From Mikrocytos mackini (lineage: Eukaryota; Endomyxa; Ascetosporea; Mikrocytida; Mikrocytiidae), in assembly GCA_030180075.1 (NCBI GenBank), contig JASNJN010000168.1, positions 1 to 38,604 of the forward strand: a DNA stretch of 38,604 bases. The letters run 5' to 3'. Under the pieces are notes generated by a model. It did no database searches, was not told where the DNA came from, and saw nothing but the letters and a program-made list of their open reading frames with translations. A program made the position numbers and the translations under genes. Shown piece after piece: positions 9,482 to 19,150 of this stretch (position 1 is the stretch's first letter; each line of letters opens with the position of its first letter).

Positions 9482-9917
9482 TTAATGAAAATAAAAAGTT
9501 AAATTGGTAACATTTTTAAGACATATTTCGGGGTTACACTACGATGGAATTCATATTCATTAATACTAAAGCTTTACAACATTATATTCTAATAACTTAT
9601 TGTTATCTGAAATACATTTACGGATTTTTATAGTAAATCGTACATTTTGACTTTTGCAAGAAAATGCCACTTAAATTGGTTTTCTATACCTTATATGTAT
9701 TTAAGCATCTTATTAAGAATTCATTAAACAATTAGTTTTACAATTCAACGTCCGCAAGTCATTTTATTGTCCGAGAGATTAACTTAAAAAAGCAAAAGCA
9801 GAACAATATCACAACTTCCAAATAAACGTTTGAGCAATAAGAAACAATTTAAAAATAATTACATGTGAATAAATAATTTAGTTTAACAATAAGCTTTATA
9901 TTTCTTTTATGTTTCTT
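9482..9917. other. Intergenic AT-rich spacer
   Basis: 436 bases between two minus-strand genes. I see no reading frame and no RNA structure. It must hold the promoter of the coiled-coil gene, but no clear AAATTT palindrome is present. Confidence 0.5.
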
Positions 9918-10478
9918 TTAATCTTCTTTTACCTGTTTTATTTTCACAAATGCTATAATTTTATCCAATTGAACCAGCAACATTGAAAAATCTTTAAATT
10001 CTTTGATCAATATATTTAAATCAATTTCATCTCCCAAATCAATAAACAGCATTATTATCGTTTTAGCTTTTTCTTTTAAAATAGGTTTTAATCTAATGTA
10101 TTTAGTATTAAACGAAGTTATTTTCATATTTATTCTTTCTTTTATTAACGTCTTTGTTTTTAAAACGATTTTATCGCCGTCTCTTTCACAATCGTAGTAA
10201 AAGAATATAAGTGTTAAAACTCTCTTTCCAAAAAACGCGTAAATGTAAGCCCTACTATTTACAGTATAGTAATTGTCTAATTTGCTTGGAAATAAAGCTC
10301 TTACATTGTCTTTTATTTCTAAACTGAACAAATTTTTGTTTATAATGCCAAAGAGCGTCCTTGTGCTAGCGTAGTCGGAGTCTGTTTTAAACTCTGTAGA
10401 ACAAAAGAAAGACTTTAAATCTAACCCAGAGATGTCTACATTGGAAAGTGTTCTTTCTAACTCTACGAGAGTTTTCAT
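9918..10478 (-). CDS. Hypothetical protein overlapping its upstream neighbour
   Basis: 186 residues from an ATG at 10478-10476. The family is not recognised. It looks like a compact mixed alpha/beta soluble protein: a helix-like start, then hydrophobic beta-like strands around AYIYAFFGKRVLTLIFFYY and TIIMLFIDLG, and a helical end. There is no signal peptide. Its ATG overlaps the TAA of the upstream gene by one base (TAATG). With no intergenic space it has no promoter of its own, unless the promoter lies inside the neighbour. Both proteins begin with MKT, which may be coincidence. Confidence 0.65.
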   Translation of the reverse strand: MKTLVELERTLSNVDISGLDLKSFFCSTEFKTDSDYASTRTLFGIINKNLFSLEIKDNVRALFPSKLDNYYTVNSRAYIYAFFGKRVLTLIFFYYDCERDGDKIVLKTKTLIKERINMKITSFNTKYIRLKPILKEKAKTIIMLFIDLGDEIDLNILIKEFKDFSMLLVQLDKIIAFVKIKQVKED

Positions 10479-11167
10479 TACTTCTTCTTTGTAAACATTT
10501 GAAGCAAGTCGACAATTTTCTCAGTGTAGTTAACGGTGTTACTTTGAGAGAACAACTTGTTGTAAGTGCCTAGCGCATAGTTAAGGACGTCCATGTACGC
10601 AGAATAGATAATGTAGAAACGCTTTGCTAAATAGTGGGCTTCGGCTGTGTTTAAAGTGTTCGAAGGGTCAATAAAAGATTTGAAGTGTGTTACAGCGACG
10701 TTGAATAGCTCTGTGGTCTCAGTGAGCTTATTCTTAGTGTCTGCGCGCTCAATTGTGGTGTAAAGCAATTTAGAATCAGTTTGTGATAAGAATGCCGTGA
10801 AGAACTTTAACTCAGATAAACCACCAGTTCCCTCTGATGGCTTTAAGTTCACAATTTCAGGCTTTAATGGTTCGTCTGGGTCGATTATTATAATTTCGTC
10901 CTCAGGGTCTTCTTCTACTACTTCGGAAGCTGATTCTGTTTCTGTGTTTGTCTCAGTTTCGGTCTCAATTTCTTCTTCGGTTTGAGATATTTGTGATTTG
11001 GTTTGAGTTTGGGTAACAGTTTGTTTTTGAACAGGTTTCTTGTCAGAAAAGTGTTTCACAAAAGAAAATATCATGACAACTGATAGGATTGTGATGAGAA
11101 TAACCGATATAGCGATTCGGTATCGGTTGCTTTTATACTTTCGAATTCGCCGATGATAAGTTTTCAT
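10478..11167 (-). CDS. Type II membrane protein with acidic stalk, hypothetical
   Basis: 229 residues. I take the ATG at 11167; a TTG one codon earlier is not a plausible eukaryotic start. A basic N-terminus (KTYHRRIRKYKSNRYR) is followed by one membrane segment at about residues 18-38 and then by a Thr/Glu/Gln-rich acidic stretch from about 45 to 100. A helical globular domain makes up the rest. The charge pattern predicts that the C-terminal part faces the lumen or the outside. No family is recognised. An AAATTT-type motif sits directly upstream of the ATG. The stop codon is shared with the next gene's start. Confidence 0.7.
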   Translation of the reverse strand: MKTYHRRIRKYKSNRYRIAISVILITILSVVMIFSFVKHFSDKKPVQKQTVTQTQTKSQISQTEEEIETETETNTETESASEVVEEDPEDEIIIIDPDEPLKPEIVNLKPSEGTGGLSELKFFTAFLSQTDSKLLYTTIERADTKNKLTETTELFNVAVTHFKSFIDPSNTLNTAEAHYLAKRFYIIYSAYMDVLNYALGTYNKLFSQSNTVNYTEKIVDLLQMFTKKK

Positions 11168-11168
11168 C

Positions 11169-11184
11169 AAAATTTAAAATTTTT
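11169..11184 (-). promoter_or_regulatory. AAATTT-type start-proximal motif
   Basis: The sequence AAAATTTAAAATTTTT lies immediately upstream of the ATG at 11167. Very similar blocks precede the Sec7 gene and the P-loop ATPase gene. AAATTT-like signals near start codons are described for microsporidia. The role as a transcription signal is inferred. Confidence 0.5.
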
Positions 11185-11289
11185 AATAATGAAATTCTTT
11201 TTTGAAGCAAAGTTGTTTAGATTGGATGAATTTTCTTATGTTGATTATAAATATACAGGCGAAAATATTATTAAATTTGTAAGTCAATA

Positions 11290-11604
11290 CAGTAAACTAC
11301 GAAGATTTAGTCAATTTTAAGACTTAATAACTCCATTCTTAGCAGATTTTAGGGGGTTGTCCAATTTAATTAGAAATATCTTTCTGCTTAAGTACTTCTG
11401 GGGCTCTAAAAATGATACAGGATCATAAAAATATTGAATTTACCCCAAATCAATCACCGATACTTTGTTTTATTAAGTTCTTTAGATGGGTAACATTCTA
11501 GTGTTAGTCCAGTTACAACCTAATTTTGAAATACCTGAAAATTGTGTTTATCCCCATTTTTTAACCAAACTCTTTGGTTAAAACGTTTCTCTGTGGTTTT
11601 ACTG
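11290..11604. mobile_element. Possible pogo-like MITE, 315 bp
   Basis: The left end is CAGTAAACTACG with TA before it (11288-11289). The right end reads CAGTAAAACCAC on the reverse strand with TA after it (11605-11606). Only the first eight bases match between the ends. The left end also resembles an isolated end at 35060-35112, which shares CAGTAAACT and further matches inward. Pogo/Tigger elements have CAGT ends and a TA duplication. There is no gene inside. Confidence 0.35.
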
Positions 11605-11699
11605 TATTTGAAATTCACCATTCATTTTCATAGATGAAAAAGCGGAGTTGTTATGATATCGGGTGAAACTACAATAATACCACCCATTCCGGTCTAAAC

Positions 11700-12081
11700 T
11701 AGAGGTGAGAATTTGGCCATTTATTGAGAACCGCCCGAACCAACCCGCCGAACGGGCGGGCGGTTTCACATTTCTTAACCGTTTTATTTTCAGTGAAAAT
11801 CTGAAAATTTTCGATTTTTTTAAAAAAAATTTATAAAGAAAAAACATATAAAAAATATACAATTAAAAACTACTATTGCCTTAAAATTTGCCCAAACTTG
11901 TTGAGAATATAGTTTAAATACTTAGAAAATAGAAAATTATATTTGTTTTGGAAATTTCTTTTAAAAAAGATAAGTCACCTGTTAATGAAATTTTTTTCGG
12001 AAAACGACCCCTTCACCGCTCGAAACCGAACCGCGCGGTTCGGTTTCGGGCGGGCGGGCGGGCTGATAATTCTCACCTCTA
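11700..12081. mobile_element. hAT-type MITE, 382 bp, nested
   Basis: The terminal inverted repeat TAGAGGTGAGAATT is perfect over 14 bases. The flanking duplication is GTCTAAAC at 11692-11699 and 12082-12089. GC-rich subterminal blocks near both ends (around 11730-11765 and 12015-12062) are partly self-complementary. They face each other around an AT-rich core. The 3667-4126 copy shows the unfilled site, GTATAAAC at 3716. No gene. Confidence 0.9.
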
Positions 12082-12450
12082 GTCTAAACCTGTTAAAATC
12101 GGTTAATACCAGTTTATCCACCTCTATTTTCGGTATAAATTCTAAAATTAAAAATATATTGATTAGTAATTCTAGAACATTCTGTATGGGGTTGTATATA
12201 CATTAAAAATTATTTATTTTCATGAAAAATATTTCCTCAAGATACTAATTTTTAAAATTTTGGATTTTCAAGATTCTTCAAAAATTTCGCATTTTTAAAT
12301 CGTCTGAAATTTCTTCCAGTATGTTATTTTACAGTTACGTCGCCTGGACAAATTTTTATGTGCCAATACACATCCCACACTATATAACTCAAAAAATCGG
12401 GTTAAACTACATCGAATTTTGGTTAAACGTTAAAGCCGCCCAGTTTAAAC

Positions 12451-13139
12451 CAAACATGAACGTACCCGACGCGATCGGGTCGGGTTCGGGGGAAGAAGGT
12501 CCAAAAATTGTCAAAAATTCCAAACAAAAAACGAACACCAAAATTATTAGTAGTGTCACCTTTTAAACCAGACATGAGCGTACCCGACCCGCCCGCCCGA
12601 ACCCGACCCGATCGGGTCGGGTTCGGGCGGAAGAAGGTCCAAAAATCGCCAAAAATTCTCAACAAATCACGAAAGACCAAAATTATTAATAATATCACCT
12701 TTTAAACTTACTAAACCCATTCAAAGATTTAGATAAGTGAAATAAACTATACTCGAAGGGACTATTTTATTTGGCCGTAAGCAAAATGTCGATTTGCCAA
12801 CTTTTATAACACTATTTTGATCAATATTTTCCAGAAATTCAAAAATTTTACTACCAAAATGATTTTCATTTTCGACCCGAGCCCGCCCGACCCGTTTCGG
12901 GTCGGTTCGGGTCGGGTCCGAAAATCGTCGAAAATGCTCATGTCTGTTTTAAACTTGCTGAACCCATTAAAAGATTTAGATAAGTGAATTAAACTATATT
13001 CGGAAGGATAATTCTATTTGGCTGTAATCAAAAAGTTGATTTACCAACTTTTATACACTATTTTGATCAATAATTTTACTGCCAAAATGATTTTCATTTT
13101 CGATCCGAGCTCGTCCGACGTCGAAAATGTTCATGTCTG
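12451..13139. mobile_element. hAT-type MITE, about 303 bp net, split by its own kind
   Basis: The ends CAAACATGAAC and, on the reverse strand, CAGACATGAAC form an 11-bp terminal repeat with one difference. It is flanked by GTTTAAAC (12443-12450) and GTTTATAC (13140-13147), an 8-bp duplication with one mismatch. The matching empty site in the intact host copy is GTTTAAGC at 4071-4078. A second copy of the same family occupies 12569-12946. The interior has GC-rich CGGGTCGGGTTCGG-type blocks next to AT-rich sequence. Confidence 0.85.
12569..12946. mobile_element. hAT-type MITE, 378 bp, inserted in a sister copy
   Basis: The terminal repeats CAGACATGAGC are perfect over 11 bases. The 8-bp duplication TTTTAAAC is perfect at 12561-12568 and 12947-12954. 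Its two halves match the two halves of the element it interrupts, for example the AAGAAGGTCCAAAAAT block and the AAACCCATT...AGATTTAGATAAGTGAA stretch. It therefore belongs to the same family and hit a TTTTAAAC that is present inside the family sequence itself. Confidence 0.9.
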
Positions 13140-13207
13140 GTTTATACCTCGGCATTATCTACCGGTTTTAACTACCTGGTTAAAACCGTAACAACTCTGA
13201 AGAATTT

Positions 13208-13611
13208 TCATATGATATCTATAAGTTTAAATAGATAATTGAATCACATCGGTTTACATAAAACTGTATAGTGAAAGAAACAGAAAGCTCAAAACCTCTG
13301 AAACCCCGTTTATTGGGGTTGGGTTGAAAAGAACACCCTAATACTCGAAATTCAACTAACTTCTAATTAAGAGACGAGTTGTTACATAAAATAAGCTAGA
13401 GGTTCAAATTTTAGATATATATTTAAATAAGACCTATATCGATTTAATGGTGCTTCGAAAGTCAAAACCATAATGATTGGGTTTAATATAGCCTGTTTAA
13501 AATAAGGGTTTTGTATTTTAAATACTTGACGAGTATGGAATTTGTAAATTGATTTTTCCATAGTTTATTAAAATGATAATACTCGTATGTCGATATTTCG
13601 AAAGGAATCAC
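13208..13611. other. AT-rich non-coding DNA
   Basis: 404 bases between the nested stack and the next MITE. I see no gene, repeat or RNA. Confidence 0.55.
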
Positions 13612-13619
13612 ATAAATAG

Positions 13620-13952
13620 TAGAGATTAAACACTTGCAATATTTAGAATATTCGAAGCACGATTTTCAAAGAACACGAATAATCGAAGAATCTTCGATGT
13701 TTTGGAATTTCTGAATATACTGAAAATTTCAAAATAAATTAATTTCCAATATAGATTTCGTCATTATGGTTTTGAAATCTAAATCGTGCATAATTTTTTC
13801 AAATCTAAAATCAACGAAGATTCGAATATTTTTGAAAATTTTATCAAATTTAAATTATTTAAAAAAATATTCGGAGAACGAATACCATAAATTCAATTTT
13901 TTGACAAATATTCGAAGTTTTTCAAAACGAATATTCGTATGTCCAATCTCTA
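13620..13952. mobile_element. hAT-type MITE, 333 bp
   Basis: The left end is TAGAGATTAAACAC and the right end, on the reverse strand, is TAGAGATTGGACATACGA. The first eight bases are identical. The flanks ATAAATAG (13612-13619) and ATAAATAA (13953-13960) match at seven of eight positions. The interior is dense in ATTCGAA and AATATTCG motifs in both orientations. No gene. Confidence 0.75.
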
Positions 13953-13999
13953 ATAAATAAATCCATAATTATCATTTTGTTTTAATAAAACATCTATAA

Positions 14000-16532
14000 A
14001 TAATTAACTATTTCTCAAAGATAGTGTTCGACATACGTCTAAAGCCCGGAGCGGTCTCAACAGCATCAACAGAAAGACCTGTACCATTTTCCTGGCGTAA
14101 AGCAGTGGAAGATGAGATCGACAGATTAAGATACGAAGGAGTATTGATACCAGCCCGCCAGTCCGAATGGGCAAGCCCGATAGTTGTAATACGCAAGAAC
14201 AGTGGAGCCGTGCGTATCTGTGGAGATTTTAGGAAATTAAATCAAGCAGTAGTTTCGGATAGGTATCCACTCCCCAATATAGAAGATCTCCTAGCAAACT
14301 TAGGAAGTAATAATCAGCTGTTCGCAAAGATTGACCTGCGTTCAGCATACCACCAGATCCCATTAACGAAGGGATCTCAGGAATTAACAACAATAGTAAC
14401 TCATAAAGGTGCCTTCCAGTATACAAAAATGCCATTCGGCATTAAATCGGCACCAGAAGCATTTCAAAGAATAATGAGGGACATGCTAGGAGAGATGAAG
14501 TGGGTACATTGTTATTTAGATGACATCTTGGTGGCAGGGACCTCAAGAAGAATATTATTAGACCGTTATAATGCCGTATTAGAAAAACTCAATGCCAACA
14601 GAATTGAAATAAACCAGGAAAAGACCGTGTGTGCCTTTAGGGAAATTGAATGGTTAGGATACACCATTAGTGGAAATGGGTTGCAACCAACAACAGAAAA
14701 AGCCAGACAGATTAATGAACTGAAGGACCCGAAGAACATAAGACAATTGAGACAGGTCCTAGGAATTATCAACTATTACGGGAAATTTATCCCAGCATTA
14801 GCGGAGATTGCAACGCCGTTGCATAAACAGCTAGAAAAAGAAAGAAAATGGCAGTGGGGACCAACAGGACACGAGGCGTTAAATGAAATTAAAAGAGCAA
14901 TTTCAAAAAGAGAAACGCTAGCATTATTTGAAACCAGTGACAAGTATAGAGTCATACTGAAGTGTGATGCCAGTGAGGCAGGAATGGGAGCTGTTCTTGA
15001 ACAAGAACAGCCCTCGGGACAAATGAAGCCAGTAGTGTACTGGTCGAGTACATTTAGGAAATATGAAAAGAATTACAGCATAAGCGAGAAAGAAGTACTC
15101 GCGTGTGTAGCTGCTATGCAAAGATTTAGGAAATTTTTGCTAGGAAGGCACTTCACATTGCAGACCGATCACAGAGCGTTAGAGACCTTATTATCTCAGA
15201 AGAGAGGTACTAAGAGCATAGCGCGAGTAGAGCGTTGGAGGGAAAAGGTTTCCTGTTTTGACTATGATGTAGAATACATCAAAGGAAGTTGCAATGAAAT
15301 AGCTGATTGGCTTAGCAGATCAGCACAAGAGGTGAGGCACCAAGAAATACCACTACGAGAGGAGTACGTGGTCAATGAAATTGAAGAAACAGAGGTGGGC
15401 GGTATGAGGGCCTATCAAACAAAGATGCAGAACTTGACAGAAGTGATCAAGGAAGATAATTGGACTGAACAAAATAGAGCAGAGTACCCTGACATTACAG
15501 AGTACGAGAACGGCTAACGGTAACCAACGGCAATATATTCTACGATAATACGAGATACGTACCAGAACCCACAGGAAGGGGAGAAATTATCCATCAGGGG
15601 CATAAACTGCACCAAGGAATTACGCGTACTACAGCAAGAGTAGGAGAACTCTTTTGGTGGCCAGGCTGGCGAAACAAAGTGAAGGACTTCATAGAGCAAT
15701 GTCACGAATGCGAAAACAGTGATAGAACTAAGAAGACATATGAAGCCCCTTTGATCCCAGTACCCTTTACAGGGACTGCCTGGGATAAAATCGCGATAGA
15801 CTTAAAGGGACCTCTAGATGTAGGCCCCTACAAATATTTGTTGGTAATAGTGGATTACCATAGCAAATGGACTGAAGTAATCGGTCTAACAGGAACGAGC
15901 AGTGCAATCATAATAGAAAAACTGAGACAGTTGTTCCTCAGTATGGCTACCCAGGATTGGTGGTCTCAGACAATGGCAGGCAATTCGTGTCCAAAGAAAC
16001 TAAGAAGTTTTTAAAGGACTGTGGAGTAAGACACAAGCCGGTTCCGCTTTATAATCCACGACAAAACGGTCTTGTGGAAAGAATGAATAGGTGTATAAGC
16101 GATAAACTTGAGGAGGCTAAACGGTTCAACTGGAACGTGAAGGAAACATTAGAAGAGTGGCTCATGAACTATAGAAGTACTCTGCATACGACTACCGGAG
16201 TGAGCCCATTTGAGGCGTTTTGTGGACGCAAGATGAGAAACGGGCTAACAAGGCTAGGTCCCCGTCCCCAGGAGGAGGGGAGGGAAAGAATTGATAGAGA
16301 TAGGATTCGCGAAAAACAAGAGCGATCCAAGAAATATTTTGACGAGAAACATTGCGTCAGAGACAGAAGGTTCGATTTTGGCGAAATGGTCAGAGTGCGT
16401 GACCAACGTGGAAGATTCGGGCATCCCCGAAAATTGGTAAAAGCTGGTAGGACATCAGTGACCCTAGAGAATGGGAAGACTTACCCTCATCAAGATGTAT
16501 GGGGAGGCTCAGTTTTAAGGAAGGGGATGTAG
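14000..16532 (+). pseudogene. pol: Ty3/gypsy pol, decayed and 5'-truncated
   Basis: Three consecutive frames together spell RT, RNase H and integrase. The frame opens at about 14000 in the N-terminal part of RT; gag and protease are absent. RT motifs are KIDLRSAYHQI, QYTKMPFGIKSAPEAFQ and YLDD (Asp pair at about 14519-14524). RNase H shows KCDASEAGMGAVL and TDHRALE. A stop at 15515-15517 ends this frame, and the zinc finger (H..H..CHEC) continues in the next frame from about 15511. A second shift near 15940 leads into VVSDNGRQF and the NGLVERMNR glutamate motif. Both shifts equal loss of one base. Integrase would use all of D, D and E if whole. This is a different family from the element at 24-29 kb. 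Confidence 0.9.
16517..16527 (+). other. Polypurine tract of the decayed gypsy element
   Basis: AAGGAAGGGGA at the end of the integrase frame is followed directly by TGTAGTGATGACA, a plausible LTR start at 16528. Plus-strand priming at such a tract is standard for LTR elements. Confidence 0.5.
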
Positions 16533-17172
16533 TGATGACATAAAAAGATAACTAAAATATTGAATTTTAGAAAATACTTATGATCCCTCATAACATGTGG
16601 TTGCTAAGATTGTCGATAGGAGTGTCTTTGTTTAAATTCTTGTTATATATCAGCCTTCACGCTTTGGAAGCTCAATGACAATCCAATTTGTTCTAATAAA
16701 CCTTGTATTGTTACGAAAATCTCCCGGATTGTCGTCCCTGCTCCCTGGGGTAAATACTTTGTTTTCAAGAATCCATTTGAAAAATTACTTTTTCATTTAC
16801 GTACAACCAGGTAATGGACTACATCATACTTATTCTAGCTATTTGGCATAGAATGACTTCTACCGATTTATTCTCTATGACGTGTACAATTTCTATTCCT
16901 GAAACATAAAAGTTAAAATTTCAAACATTATAAATTTCATTCCTGCACTTCTACACCACCTCAGCTTCATAATCAGTACTGCACAGCATTGTAAGACACA
17001 TACAAACCATACATTTCCTTATAGACACTTGAATGAAGACGAAATAAAGAGTTCTAAGACACAAGATCAAATTTTATCAAATAAGGAATAATTTCAAACT
17101 TCAAACGAACTACTCAATTCCAAACTCACACCAAACTCGGTACTAACATTTAAGAAACCTTAAAAGTTCCAT
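16528..17172 (+). other. Probable 3' LTR remnant and promoter region
   Basis: A 3' LTR likely begins at 16528. Its end cannot be fixed because the 5' LTR is missing and no second copy lies in the window. About 16700-16760 is GC-richer, as LTRs here are. The last 200 bases are AT-rich upstream sequence of the secreted-protein gene, and no clear motif is seen. Confidence 0.4.
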
Positions 17173-18168
17173 ATGTTATTAAAAACCAAAACTTTCTTCA
17201 CACTATGGCTGTTTACATCACATTTTACTTGTAAACAGTCTTTTAAGTGTTTATTGAGAGTTTACGGTAGAGAAGTATTCTTCGTCAATTTAACCTTCGA
17301 ATGCCATAGAACAAAACTCCTCAAAACAGGTTGTCTAACCAATGTAAATATCGACTACTTTTACTACAGTTTGATATACAAATACCTTACAAACCTTTCT
17401 AGATTCGTTAAGAACCCACTTGAAAATTTGATAATAAAATACGAGAACGTCGATATTTTCAAAGCGACCAATAAGAACAAATATAAAAGGAACGAAAAAT
17501 TGTTAAAGTTCAAAAACTCTAAACTTAAAGAAGTAACTATTGGAGTACCACTTCGTATAGACAATAAACTGCTGTGTACTTTTAATAGATTATATACAGG
17601 TTGTCGAGCAGGAGAACACGATGTACCGACTACTAACATAAGTTTCTTACTTCCCATTACTTACAAAGTGGAAAACTTTCACATTTCGGAGATAAAACTA
17701 CCCCATGAAAAGACAGAACTAGTAATGTGTAAGGACACCACAAAAGAGATCTATGAAAATCCAGAAACTCAACAATATAGTTTGTTTGGTAATGTTTCCA
17801 AACTTAGCGGAAGTAAAATTTCCAATACAGACACAGATTCAACTAAATTTGATCGCTATAAGGAATTATATAACTATTCAACTATTAAAAAAGATGATAT
17901 TAAATTGGCAGTCATTGTCTTTTTAGATAGAATTGCTTTTCAACAAATGACTTCAAATAAGAATATTAACAAATTGAAAATGTTTTCTAATTTCGATGAA
18001 AACTTGTTGCTACTATTTAAGTTTAATGGAGCGTTGTTTACATTTACAGGTTTATCTGAGACTGAGAGATCTGATGCGTATTTGAATTCAGATTATAATT
18101 CACATTCTTTGTTTAGATTGAAGAAAGTTTATGGAAAAGGTGAGAAAGCGAGGAAAGTTTGTAAATAA
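17173..18168 (+). CDS. Secreted protein, hypothetical
   Basis: 331 residues from the first ATG. A hydrophobic N-terminus (about residues 7-20, FFTLWLFTSHFTC) serves as a likely signal peptide. About ten Cys residues occur, mainly before residue 190, which fits a disulfide-bonded secreted protein. No membrane segment follows. No known domain is recognised. A Lys/Asn-rich region lies at about 90-120. The C-terminus is basic. The gene faces the next one tail to tail with 142 bases between the stops. Composition is AT-rich like the host genes and unlike the retroelements. Confidence 0.65.
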   Translation: MLLKTKTFFTLWLFTSHFTCKQSFKCLLRVYGREVFFVNLTFECHRTKLLKTGCLTNVNIDYFYYSLIYKYLTNLSRFVKNPLENLIIKYENVDIFKATNKNKYKRNEKLLKFKNSKLKEVTIGVPLRIDNKLLCTFNRLYTGCRAGEHDVPTTNISFLLPITYKVENFHISEIKLPHEKTELVMCKDTTKEIYENPETQQYSLFGNVSKLSGSKISNTDTDSTKFDRYKELYNYSTIKKDDIKLAVIVFLDRIAFQQMTSNKNINKLKMFSNFDENLLLLFKFNGALFTFTGLSETERSDAYLNSDYNSHSLFRLKKVYGKGEKARKVCK

Positions 18169-18310
18169 TGTTGTAGATTTGTAATGGTTAGAAGATGATA
18201 GTATATGATTAACCAAAATATATTCCTTGTTAATTTTAAAAACTTTCGATAGAAAATAACATAAATAAAACTTGGCTTTTTTATTTTTAAAAAGATAAAC
18301 AATTAATTAA

Positions 18311-19000
18311 TTAAGATATGTAATACCATGGAACTAGAATTTGGAGCCTATTTTCCTTGAGTTTATCCCCGTCCAGCTCTAAAATGACTTCTTTGATCTC
18401 ATTGTTCGCGTTTAGATACTCACACTCATAAACAACACTTCCGTTAGCTTTAGTTAGCATTTGGAGCCTTATTAAAATGACCAGCTCGTATTTGGGCATT
18501 TTAAATCTTGTGCCCATTTCTTTGAACATGTAAGCTACTATAATTCTTTTATTGTTCTTTTCAAGTAGTCCATTCGTAGAATAACGTCTTTCAATTTTTT
18601 CAAATTTTATTTTTTTGAGACAAACAAAAACAGCTCTAGGAATGCCTCTGTATCCAACTTCATAAATGGGCGTCTTACTGTACTTCACACACATACCGTT
18701 ACGCATGAAGAAAGATAAAACAATGTAAATAGAGTTACTTTGGAATGGATATTTTCTATTCTTTCCATGATAGCCTAACAACTTTAATTCAGTACCTCTT
18801 CTAACTTTACTATACATTCTCATCACCACTAGACCGATTTTAAACGGCTCAGAGAGTCTGTGGGTTTTTAACTCATTTGGAAGACCAACATTGTTTGTTG
18901 GAAACTTAAACAATGGTTCATCATATTTATCTGCAATAAATACACTATAAACACAACCTAACAAAATAATCTGTATATAGTATCTCATAATCATTGTCAT
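18311..19000 (-). CDS. Secreted protein, hypothetical
   Basis: 229 residues from an ATG at 19000; in-frame ATGs also occur at codons 3 and 5, so the start is uncertain by a few residues. A signal peptide is visible at about 5-23 (MRYYIQIILLGCVYSVFIA). The mature part is basic with many short beta-like strands (IGLVVMRMYSKV, SIYIVLSFFM, AVFVCLKKI, YELVILIRLQML). This suggests a beta-rich domain, and there are few Cys. No family is recognised. It is convergent with the secreted-protein gene at 17173, and its own start lies 150 bases from the stop of the Sec7 gene, which is on the same strand. Confidence 0.65.
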   Translation of the reverse strand: MTMIMRYYIQIILLGCVYSVFIADKYDEPLFKFPTNNVGLPNELKTHRLSEPFKIGLVVMRMYSKVRRGTELKLLGYHGKNRKYPFQSNSIYIVLSFFMRNGMCVKYSKTPIYEVGYRGIPRAVFVCLKKIKFEKIERRYSTNGLLEKNNKRIIVAYMFKEMGTRFKMPKYELVILIRLQMLTKANGSVVYECEYLNANNEIKEVILELDGDKLKENRLQILVPWYYIS

Positions 19001-19150
19001 ATAATTTATTTACTAACACTATTTTCTTATTATTTTATTATTCGAATATATATTCCAAAATAGAATACACAGTTTTATTTGTTAAACAATATAATCAAAC
19101 TAAAATAAATATTCATCAAAATATCTACATTTAATAAATGCTCAAATTAT

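Larger units (their letters stand above)
11643..13199. mobile_element. hAT-type MITE (470 bp net) carrying nested insertions
   Basis: The left end CGGAGTTGTTAT and the right end, CAGAGTTGTTACGG on the reverse strand, form an imperfect terminal repeat. The body aligns with the uninterrupted copy at 3667-4126. Removing the insertion at 11700-12081 and the one at 12451-13139, each with one 8-bp duplication, leaves about 470 bp against 460 bp in the other copy. The flanks TGAAAAAG and AAGAATTT do not match, so this copy's own target duplication has decayed or its ends are misplaced by a few bases. Confidence 0.8.

Noticed and set aside
12423-12705. Frames of 65-91 codons with repeated RTRPDRVG residues
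   Set aside because: They are translations of the GC-rich subterminal blocks of the nested MITEs.
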